DNA of 64,000 nt from Pachyseris speciosa (lineage: Eukaryota; Cnidaria; Anthozoa; Scleractinia; Pachyseridae), in the NCBI GenBank assembly GCA_016490735.1, contig JAEMWC010000196.1:782501-846500 (forward strand), read 5' to 3'. A model generated the notes under the pieces. That model was not told the DNA's origin. It did no database searches and saw only the letters and a list, made by a program, of their open reading frames with translations. Shown here piece after piece: positions 34,603 through 43,559 of this stretch (position 1 is its first letter; each line of letters starts with the position of its first letter). The position numbers and the translations under genes are program-made.

Positions 34603-35482
34603 ACAAACATACATACATAGACTTTATTTATACACTGTAAAAACATCAGTACAAAGATAAAAAATAAAAACTGATTTACATGTTTGCCGTGTGAGAGTGC
34701 GAGGGAGACATAAGGCGATTAATTTCGCTTTTGAATGATCGAAAGGAACTAATCACTCTGACCTTTTGAGGAAGAGTATTCCATAACAATGCCCCATTGT
34801 AGCAAAAACTGCGTTTCAGGTAATCAGTGCGGGGCTTGGGCACAATGAATTTGCAATCCTTATCCCTTAGTTTGTAATTGGAGCTGAATGGTGTGAACAG
34901 GCCTTGAAGGTACTCCGGAGTCTGATTATTAAACGTTTTAAACATAACTTTCATTTTGAATGTCTTCCTTCTGGTAGAAAGGTCATCCCAGCCAAGTCTA
35001 ACTCGGAGGAGTTAGGAGGAATAACACTAGAATAATAATCAGAGTTCGTGACAACCCGAACAGCGCGATTTTGTAATTTTTGAAGCTTGTCGGCCGATTC
35101 ATTGCTAAGACCGTCCCATACGGGGGAGCAGTAGTCGAAATGTGGTTCAATACGTGCTTGATAAATAAGTATAGCCGTGTCTTCACTTATAAAGGGCCTT
35201 AGCCTTTTGAGTACACCTATACCAGACGAAATAGACTAAGTAATTTCGTTAACATGTTTAGACCATGATAAATGTTGGTCAATGTAAATTCCAAAGGATT
35301 TAGTGTCATAAACTCTGGTTATTTCTTGCCCTTCAATCTGTATGGGTGAGTAACGGTATTAGCAAGTCTTTGACGCGAGCCTATTATCATTACCTCCGTA
35401 ATTAGCTGATTTGCTTAAAGGATCCTATGGTCTATCGTGTCGAACGCTGTTTTTAAATCAATGAAAATTACCCCATTGATAA
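34603..35482 (-). mobile_element. 5'-truncated LINE fragment inserted in BEL pol (6-bp TSD AAGGTT)
   Basis: The minus strand encodes the RT C-terminal tail (FKTFNNQTPEYLQGLF, NGALLWNTLPQKVR) and, upstream, decayed RT sequence. Its 3' end carries a 'catacatacatag' repeat. AAGGTT flanks it (34597-34602 and 35483-35488). Dropping the insert and one AAGGTT restores the BEL frame through QFKVERCLMSTDFGRP, which shows that the boundaries are right. Confidence 0.85.
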
Positions 35483-37634
35483 AAGGTTGAACGTTGCTTG
35501 ATGTCTACAGATTTCGGAAGGCCGGTGAAATATGAGCTGCATCACTTCTGTGACGCTTCTCTGTCAACTTATGGTTCTGTCTCCTATCTCCGTGCAGTGA
35601 ATGCTGAGGGAAAAATTCATTGCGCCCTGTTGTTAGGAAAGTCTGATCAGGCAGATGACTATACCAAGACTTCAACTGTGTGCCGCTGTGATTGCTGTGA
35701 GAATGGATCGAATGTTGTCCCGTAAACTAACTTTGGAGATTCAGGGCTCGATATTTTGGACTGACGGTATGATTGTCCTTCAGTATATTTACAGTCGCAG
35801 GTAAGAGGTTCCAAACCTTTGTAGCGAATCAGCTGTATGTCATCCATGATGGGTCAATACCTAAACAGTGGAGGAAGGTTAGCACTAAGAAGAACCCCGC
35901 TGATGATGTCTCCAGAGGTTTGAGTGGGTTCGAGTGCGATCGTTGGAAGCGAGGTCCTGAATTCCTATGGCAGGAGGAGTCTGCTTGGCCCACCAATCCA
36001 ACTGTGCATGAGATTGCGTCTGATGACAAGGAATTGAAGAATCAAGTTAAGTGTTTCGTTGCAGATGTGCAATGTGGTGAAGAGGATGTGAGGAGATGCA
36101 GCACGCCTGAGGTTGATGAAGAACACAATTCAGAACACCCGATAGTTCGATTTATAGAGACCTACTCTTGCTGGCATCGTCTGAAAAAGGGTGTAGCATG
36201 GCTGCTTCGGTTCAAGAACTGGCTACAATCGAAGACTGGAAAAGCAGAAAGGCCACCTACAGTGTCAGTTGATCCTCTGGAACCGTCAGAGCTGCAGGCT
36301 GCAGAGAGAGCTATTGTCAAATTTGTTCAGCTCAAGCACTTCAAAGAAGAATTGAAAGCTCTGGAATCTAAGGGGCCTGTTGCGAAGAACGGCTCGATTT
36401 ATCTCTTGGAGCCGTTCCTGGATGAAGAAGGAATTCTCCGAGTAGGAGGTCGCCTGAGAAATGCACTGCTGCCTATAAAAGCTCGGCACCCGGTTATTGT
36501 GTCTACGAATCACCATGTTTTGAAACTTGTTGTAAGACGAGCTCATGAACTAGATAGTGGACACTCTGGGAGGAAGTACGTACTTAGGCAGAAATTTTGG
36601 ATCGTAGGAGCTAGGCCGCTGATCAAACAGGTCTTAAAGGAGTGTATAGTGTGTAGAAGGCTTAGAGGAAAGCCACAGGTTCAACGAATGGCAGATCTCC
36701 CCTTTGACAGGGTAATTCCAGGCAAGCCGCCATTCTCTTTTGTGGGTGTGGACTGTTTTGGTCCTTTCGTGGTGAAGAGGGGCCGGACTCAAGTCAAGCG
36801 GTACGGCTGCATATCTACATGTCTTACTATGCGAGCTGTCCATGTTGAGAAGCTTGACAGTCCTGAAGCTGATTCCTTTATCAATGCCTTTGTAAGATTT
36901 TGTGCCAGAAGAGGCGTGCCAGAGAATGTTGGGTCATACAACGGCAATAATTTCGTCGCGGGAGAAAGAGAATTGCGCGAGGCAATGCAAAGCTGTAAGG
37001 CTGACGGCAAGGTGAAAGCGCACCTGCTGCAGAAAGAGATCAAGTGGGAATTTAATCCCCCAGCGGCATCCCATATGGGAGGCATATGGGACAGGCAGAT
37101 CAGATCAGTCAGGAAGGTACTGAATGTCATCCTAAAAGAGCAAACCCTAGATGATAAACGCTTGTCAACCTTGTTCTGTGAGGTGGAGTCGATCATTAAT
37201 GGGAGACCGTTGACAGCCTTGGCCGATGACCCGAATGATGAAAGTCCCCTGGCGCCAAATCATTTGCTACTCCTTCGTGGAGGACCTGAACTACCCCCCG
37301 GTCAGTTTGATCAGAGTGATATCTATGGAAGGCGTTGGAGACATGTTCAGTTCCTCTCCGACCAGTTTTGGAAATGCTGGGTACGCGAATACCTACCTAT
37401 TTTGCAATTACGCAGAAAGTGGTTGACTCCGGAGAGAAATTTGCAGATCGGAGATGTTGTCCTCATCATGGAAGAGAACACCCCCGGAATAACTGGCCGA
37501 TGGGGCGCGTAATCCAGGCCTTCCCAGGAAAGGACGGACTAGTCAGAACAGCCCAAGTGAGGACAATTTGGTCAATCTTGCCCAGGCCAGTAGCCAAGCT
37601 GTGCCTGTTGGAAGCTGTAGGTGACAGTATGTGA
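35483..37634 (+). pseudogene. BEL/Pao RNase H region + integrase, catalytic residues altered
   Basis: The RNase H-like part (HHFCDASLSTYGSVSYLR) and KNPADDVSRG precede the integrase. The integrase has a zinc region (HELDSGHSGRKYVLRQKFW ... CIVCRRL), VDCFGPF with the first Asp, and then SYNGNNFVAG, where family members have Asp at the position now Tyr. In HMGGIWDRQIR an Asp stands where Glu is usual. The long frame (35773-37512) is otherwise open; a frameshift near 37505 precedes the last segment ending at 37634. The integrase would be inactive. Confidence 0.88.
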
Positions 37635-37760
37635 ACATTTACATATCTTTACTGTATACCGGATTTGTCTCAACAATTGAAAGATTAGACAGTCATTAGG
37701 ACACTGAACTGTATACTGGTAAACGCTTAGTATTTAGTTTTTGCGTTTAAGGGGCCGGGA

Positions 37761-38151
37761 TGTACGGGACAGTTTCTCGTCCCGCGTCCCCCACCGTACC
37801 CCTGTGTGTCGTTCACGTGATCAAAAATCCCATGTTCTCTTCGCTTTCTTGTGCGTAAAAAGGTCTGTGCGTTAAAGGTTCGTGCGCTGCAAGTTTGTGC
37901 GCTAAAAGTTTGTTTGTTCGCCTTTGACCTACCTAATCGCCATCGGTGTTGAGCCTAAGATGCATGATAGATGCCCAAAAAATGTAAGTCTCCGTTTTTA
38001 ATCGTTTTGTTTTCGCTTTATCTGTGATTCAGTATTTCTTTCGTTCGAATCGTAAGCCTTTATTGTTTTCTAATTTCAGCTGTACCGCCCAACACGACGA
38101 GTTACAAATTAAACTTTCAGTGTCAAGTATTTTTTTGTGGTTTGTTCAACA
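37761..38151 (+). repeat. BEL 3' LTR, 391 bp
   Basis: Begins TGTACGGGACAGTTTCTCGT after the polypurine tract and ends GTTTGTTCAACA. It is the only complete LTR of this element and provides the reference that identifies the split 5' LTR. Confidence 0.9.
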
Positions 38152-38167
38152 GGGTTACTAACATACT

Positions 38168-38520
38168 CTTTTGACTGAGAGACTGAATAACTAACTGACT
38201 GACTGACTGGCCGACTGACTGACTGACTCACTGACTGCTGACTGATTGACTGACAGGCTGGCTGTTGAGTGGCTGACTGACTGACTGACTGTCTGACTGA
38301 TTGACTGCTGGCTGGCTGACCGATTGACTGACTGGCTGACTTATTGACTGACAGACAGACTGGCTGGCTTGCTGACTGGCTGGCTGACTGATTGACTGCT
38401 GACTTACTGGCTGGCTGACAGACTGGTTGACGGAATGACTACTAACTGGCTCACTGACTGAATGATTGACGGGCTGGCTGATTGACTGACTGACTGCTGA
38501 CTAATTGGCTGACCCACTAG
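38168..38520. repeat. Degenerate (GACT)n/(GGCT)n tandem repeat
   Basis: Long runs of GACT, GGCT and GATT steps, for example 'gactgactgactggccgact' and 'ggctggctgactgattgact'. Related but more degraded stretches follow both fibrinogen-related gene copies. Confidence 0.85.
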
Positions 38521-39102
38521 CAGAATGATAGACGTACTGATGAATTGCCTAAAATTTTGCTGAAATCGCACCTTGTTACGCGTGCGACTGACTCACTGGA
38601 AAAAGAGAAATTTTCCACAACAAAAGTGACCCTTTGCAAGGTCGCGAAAGCTGCAATACAGTTTTCTTGATACAAATTAAGTCCCAACAGCCGAAGAGGA
38701 ATCACTTTGTGTTCATTCAGCCCGACAAACCGACTACAATCACTTTGGAAAAAAGGATAAGGCTGAATTAATGGTAAGACAGGAAGGGTTATCGAAAAAT
38801 GTTCGCAGTCTTGGTGCGGAAAGTAAGAATCTCTTATACCTCTCCCACGAATTTGCTATGGTTAGAGCCAGCTTTTCAGTCAAAAATGTGCGGCGTAGAC
38901 AATTTCTGCAGATCCACTGACATTAGTGCAAAGGTCTATTAAAACAAGTTGTTTATCTCTTCCAGACAGTTCACGCCTCTTATCTCACAGAAAATATGTA
39001 AGGTCTCTTTTCTTATCGCTATAATAAATTAACTGTCACCTCAAATGAATAAAGGGGGTTAGTTTCTGAAGAAACTGTGGTGCTGCGTCGGTGGGGGAGT
39101 GA
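38521..39102. other. No gene seen
   Basis: Non-coding flank between the GACT repeat and the foldback at 39103. No ORF or repeat is convincing. Confidence 0.45.
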
Positions 39103-39214
39103 AACACAAAAATTTGGTTTATCGACGGAGTTGATAATGTAAATTGACCACCGTAAAGGGATTCGATTAGCTGACGTTTCGAGCGTTAGCCCTTCGTTGG
39201 AGCGAATCGAATCC

Positions 39215-39245
<31 letters not shown>

Positions 39246-39271
39246 CGTTGATAAACCAAATTTTCGTGTTT
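39103..39271. mobile_element. Foldback MITE, about 169 bp
   Basis: 'aaatttggtttatcgacgga' and 'gttgataatgtaaattgacc' on the left are complemented by 'ggtcaatttacattatcaac' and 'ttgataaaccaaattttcgt' on the right. The arms also share 'gggattcgatt'. The spacer of about 35 bp reads 'agctgacgtttcgagcgtta'. No TSD was settled. Confidence 0.75.
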
Positions 39272-39984
39272 AACTGTCACCGCAGTCTGTCTTACAGGTA
39301 CAAGCAATGTAAGCTAATAAGATAGAAGCCTTGCTTAGTTTGGTTGTTTCTCTTAAGCAAACGCTGAAAAGTTCTCTGATTAACATAATCGTTTCGTTTA
39401 GTCAGATTTATAAAATATTTGCAATACCGGTGATCACAACATATGGGCGAAGCTACCTGGATGCACACCTGAAAAGGTCGAAAATAGAAAATGAAGCAAA
39501 ATAAAGTTTGTTTCTTTGAAATGATGTTTATATAAAACGGACGGGGTTTTTCCACAACCGAATCTCGGTCTCCAAGGAGAAGCGACGCGACTCATTGGTA
39601 GACGGGAAAGCAAGCATTGTGCTCACCTCGTTTTATAGCCTTAGATCGGCCTGTCTTCGGAGGAGGCTCTCTATTTGCTAGGTTTACCGTGGCCAAAAAT
39701 CAATTACGACCAAGTACAGATTATTAATTTGCCATGGGCACCACTGATGGCTACTGATAGAATAACAGAGCGGGGTGAAGAAACTGAAGTGAAGCTTTAG
39801 TAGCATCAAGGGACTCAAGACGCCACTTAGAAGCGTTAAGTACGACGATGCTAGGTTTTCCTCGCTATCTGGGACACATGTCCATAAACATAAAAAAATC
39901 GACTTTAATGTAGGTGCTTTCAACAACGAAAACAATGCCGGTCAAAAATAATACGAGTAAGTTGTTATTTCATATCAAGTTATT

Positions 39985-40690
39985 TATAGTAATAACAAAG
40001 CAAATTAACAAACCAAAAGTACTGAGCAAACTTATTCGGAAACACGACTTAAAAGTTTAGGACAACTCAAAGCGTCTGCTAGTGTTCTAGCGAATATCAC
40101 AGCATCCTACTATTGCATGCTCAGTAAATAACCTAAAGGTTGTTTTATAGCGCATGATGGCACTCTGTCAGGTTAGACGAGAAAACGTCCCAGGATAGAG
40201 TTGATTTGGAGGCCTTTGCTCATCAGCTTACAATTTGTCACCTTGCCCGACTGACTTGGCATTTTAAAAACAAAGCTCATAAGCTAACAGTGTTGGGTTC
40301 TTTGCAACTGAAAATCGTATAACCGATGACATGTGACATAACGGTGTTCCATCGTCCAGCCTTCCACGTGGAGAGAGAGCAGGGGAGAGGGAAACCGTTG
40401 TTCGAATTCATTTTCCAGGCGATATCAAAACTTATTTTCTCTTAACAATAATAACACATTCCCAGCCTCTTACATGAAATGTAAAATAGAAAAGGTAAGG
40501 AGAATAACTGGTTTGCTCGCTACGAAATCAATGTCGTTAACGTGCATAGTGTTCCTAATGAAGTATAGCGTTACATAATTGAATATTCTTAAGACAATGA
40601 AGACTACAACCATTCCATTGGCTTACTTCGTCTACGCTTAATTATTTAACAATAAGTTTTTCAGGCTGCTTCAAACTAGTGGTCTGGGCC
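39985..40690. repeat. Paralogous block of 11290-13290, without the Mutator-like insertion
   Basis: Colinear shared words with 11290-11583 and 12848-13290: 'aataacaaagcaaa', 'aggttgtttcatag/aggttgttttatag', 'ctctgtcaggtta', 'atagagttgat', 'cagcttacaattt', 'ccgactgacttggcatt' and 'aaagctcataagct'. No coding content is seen. 40691-40760 also shares 'ttccggttccacgtc' and 'ttcccgccaaa' with about 50070-50120. Confidence 0.65.
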
Positions 40691-40760
40691 GAGTGTAAGA
40701 AAGTGACTTCCGGTTCCACGTCGCGGGCTTGGCGGACCTCGCACGATTTCCCGCCAAACG

Positions 40761-41257
40761 TTTTCCCAAAGAAACGCATATTCTGCGTATTCTGAGTAAC
40801 CCATATTCTGTTCATTCCGTTTATTCTGCTCCCGACCGTAAGTTCTTCATTGCGGTAACAAAGTCGTTAAGTGTTGGCACTAGTCGACAAGTCACAGGGA
40901 CAAGTCTCTGATATAAGCCTGCTTGTGTGCACTGCTTGGGAGACATGTCGCTGGGTCAAGACGCCTACCAAGTACACACGAGGCAACTTGTCTACGGGCG
41001 AAAAAATGACGCTTTGCCATTGGTTTGTTATCGTCGCGGGGACAGGCCGCGTAGTAACAGTTCACGCCAGGCGACACTGAAAATTGTCTCTTTTTGCCCC
41101 CACGACCTGGCGCAAGCTGAAGTTTGAATTCGTGCGTCAGGTCACTGGGACAATATTTGGTCGCCGTTTTTAATTTCTCGTGAAATTAGGCATGCCACAC
41201 GAGGGGAATTGTCACTGCGACCTGTTCCTGCGACTTGCCGCCTAGAATGTGCCGGCC
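40761..41257. other. No gene seen
   Basis: ORFs on both strands overlap one another and show no recognisable domain. Confidence 0.4.
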
Positions 41258-41261
41258 TTAA

Positions 41262-41845
41262 AGGGAACCTCTACTGTTACAACAAATTGAGCCTAAACAG
41301 GTCGAAATAATTACTAGTTTCCAAAATTTAGTTTATGACGTAGGAATATCATTTCAAGAGCAAAAAAATTGGGTATCATTAACGCCTTTTTTCACTTTTG
41401 AATTTCCCGGGCGCCACCATTTTTGTTTTCGTGACGTCAGTGCTATTGTAGCTATTGTCAGGAAGTAAATGAAGCAGAAAAGCCTTTGTGTTAAATAGGC
41501 TAGTTTCGAATTGTGGGAGAACAAAAGAACCAAGTCGAGGTTCAGAAGAATAATTTGCATTTTCCTTTCTTTTTGACAAAAGAAAATGCAAATTATTCCC
41601 CTGAACCTCGACTTGGTTCTTTTGTTCTCCCACAATTCGAAACTAGCCTATTGAGCAACCAAATGACGTCATGAATTCCAAAATGGCCGCGCCCTTGAAA
41701 TATAAAAGCGAAAATAGGCGATGATGATATCCAGTTTTTCGTACACTTAAATGTTATATCCACGTTTTAAAACAAAATTTGGAATCTAGTAATTATTTCG
41801 GTCCAACAATTTAGCGTCAATTTGTTGTAAGAGTAGAGGTTCCCT
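41262..41845. mobile_element. TTAA-flanked element with 30-bp TIRs (Kolobok- or piggyBac-type MITE)
   Basis: The left end AGGGAACCTCTACTGTTACA and the right end, reverse complemented AGGGAACCTCTACTCTTACA, agree over about 30 bp. TTAA stands at 41258-41261 and 41846-41849. TIRs beginning AGGG with TTAA duplications fit Kolobok-type elements, and piggyBac is the alternative. It has no ORF for a transposase and holds a nested palindrome at 41492-41651. Confidence 0.75.
41492..41651. repeat. Near-perfect palindrome nested in the TTAA element
   Basis: 'aataggctagtttcgaattg', 'tgggagaacaaaagaaccaa' and 'gtcgaggttc' on the left are complemented by 'gaacctcgacttggttcttt' and 'ccacaattcgaaactagcct' on the right, around an axis near 41571. 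It makes twin ORFs on one strand that are artefacts. Confidence 0.85.
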
Positions 41846-41849
41846 TTAA

Positions 41850-42509
41850 TATTAGATAGAAGAAGAAGACTAAACATTCCTTTGTTGAATTAGTTAGTTT
41901 ATCTTTGGATAATCTAAGTAAAATCCTGTTTCCAGCATAATAACAATGGAAAAGGAACGCGTGTATTCAGTTACTAAGACTGGTGTTTATACATGACAGA
42001 GAGTGAGTCTATCTGTTCTAACCATTTGTTTTCTCTTGTTCAAAAATCGACAATGACCATACGTTCTGTTCTGTCCATCATTATGTTGTGAATGATCATG
42101 ATTACATTGCTGTTTATTGCTGCTTGATGAGTGTAGAGCGCAGCTTACTTATTCTTGGCCGACATTCACTGTCCTGAAAGCAATAATGAAAAGAAGCAAA
42201 TATCACGAATTTGTTACGATTCTTCACGTAAAAAAGGGTTGAGTGTCGTAAAACCAAAACCAAAGCAATTACTCTGACCAATCACAACAGACGCAGACAG
42301 CGCAACGTGCCAATCAGAATACAAAGCAATTACATGTAACCGGCTGAAAGCGCGGGAAAAAGCGCGCGTGCAAGTCGCGATTGGTTTTGCTTGTTTTGTT
42401 TCTCATTGGTTGACAAAGTGGCGCGAATTTTGTTCAACCAATCACAAAGAGAAGTAAAATAAAACCAAAGCAAACGAGAGTTACTTTCGACACTCAATTG
42501 AAAACCGCC
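41850..42509. other. No gene seen; possible 3' UTR of MLH3 on the minus strand
   Basis: If the last MLH3 exon ends at 42510 its 3' UTR lies here. The plus strand has TTTATT at 42113-42118, an AATAAA on the minus strand, which is a weak candidate signal. 'accaatcacaa' words repeat near 42240-42460. Confidence 0.35.
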
Positions 42510-42654
42510 CTAAAAAAAAAGTATTTGTATAATACAACACAGTTCAACTGTTCCGACCATTACAAGCACATCCGCATTACAGTGTTTTGTCTGTACCTGA
42601 GGTACCATCTTCTTTCCCAAAAACTTGAGGTCAGCCAGTGGAATAACGGAAGGC
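42510..42654 (-). CDS. MLH3: MLH3 last recognised exon (C-terminal endonuclease domain)
   Basis: After a pyrimidine-rich acceptor ending 'cttacacccag', the exon begins with the G that completes the split Arg codon of the previous exon, then reads PSVIPLADLKFLGKK. With the upstream exon this makes CAHGRPSVIPLADL, a metal-site motif followed by a hydrophobic strand, as in the MutL endonuclease C-terminus. The frame stays open to TAG at 42510-42512. A possible donor (CAG|GTACAG) at 42597 would cut it short, so the 3' end and the true C-terminus are uncertain. The residues after about 42597 look unlike the family, favouring either splicing at 42597 or a diverged tail. Confidence 0.7.
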
Positions 42655-43559
42655 CTGGGTGTAAGACCAAAAAAACAAAAAATTAATTAAGAGGAGTGCA
42701 AATTCTGATAAGATTCGCACCTGATGCCAAGAGTGGCAAGATAAGACTTTTACAAGTTCTCATCCCATCTCCCCTTCCCCCCGCCTTCCTCAATTTTACC
42801 TAGTTAACGTCTAGGAGCAAGTCTGCTCAGTTTATTGGAATGGCATGGCGTTTGCGTTTGCGTTTGCGCTTGCGTTTGCTGTTAGCCTTTCTGGCTTATG
42901 TCTGACGTCTTCAGGCAGTCCAGTGGTCAGCGGCAGTTCTGTTTATTTTATGCGTGCACCTTTTCCACGTGCTGGTAGTTTTTACTTGCTCTGCGAACGG
43001 GGCGTTACAGCTCGTGTGCTTTTGAGTATTTCTGTTCTACTTTTTCGGGGCTTATTGACCTTTAGTTGTTCGCAGTGGACGGACTTCGCTTCCATTGGTA
43101 TTGTCCTTCCTTAGTAGCTTTTTTTCGCCGTTTTATTGAGGGAATTTGCGGCGTTATCTTTCGCATCTCATTGTCACGTGTTGGCGCTAATTTCTGGTGT
43201 GCTCCGGTCCGACATGGTAAGTCTTCACGCTCAACCTACAACAGCTCGACCCCACAGCTTCCACTTCATTCCCCCTCATGGTCTAGGTCTCGGTTGTAGT
43301 CAGGACGCCTTTTCCACGGGAGCTTCTTCCTCTCTTTCCATTGGCGCAAGTACAGTGCTCGGCAACTGTTCGCGGCGATCCGGGATCCCACCGCTCCGGT
43401 GTCATCCGCTCCACCGGTTATTATGAGTGTTAGTTCCAGAGCTGCGATGGTCGTGGCTGGCTCTTATACGGTTTTTGCAGGTATATTGAGGTTGCATTCA
43501 TTATTGGCTCCAACTCGGCCCGCTTCGGGGATTTTCGTGAACCTCTGGCGGTTAGTGGT

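Larger units (their letters stand above)
22979..38151 (+). mobile_element. BEL/Pao LTR retrotransposon with a deeply nested insertion in its 5' LTR
   Basis: The 5' LTR survives as two pieces (22979-23021 and 30380-30631), split by a 7.36-kb insertion. The piece corresponding to the first part of the LTR is missing. The internal region (30860-37634) has gag with a DUF1759-type region and zinc-binding motifs, an aspartic protease, RT, RNase H region and integrase in BEL/Pao order. A polypurine tract 'aaggggccggga' precedes the 3' LTR (37761-38151). The copy is dead, with in-frame stops, frameshifts and a LINE insertion at 34603-35482. Confidence 0.9.

Noticed and set aside
40729..41127. Cluster of short overlapping ORFs on both strands
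   Set aside because: No similarity to any family I know, and opposite-strand frames are equally open.
41354..41635. Twin overlapping minus-strand ORFs
   Set aside because: They arise from the palindrome within the TTAA element.
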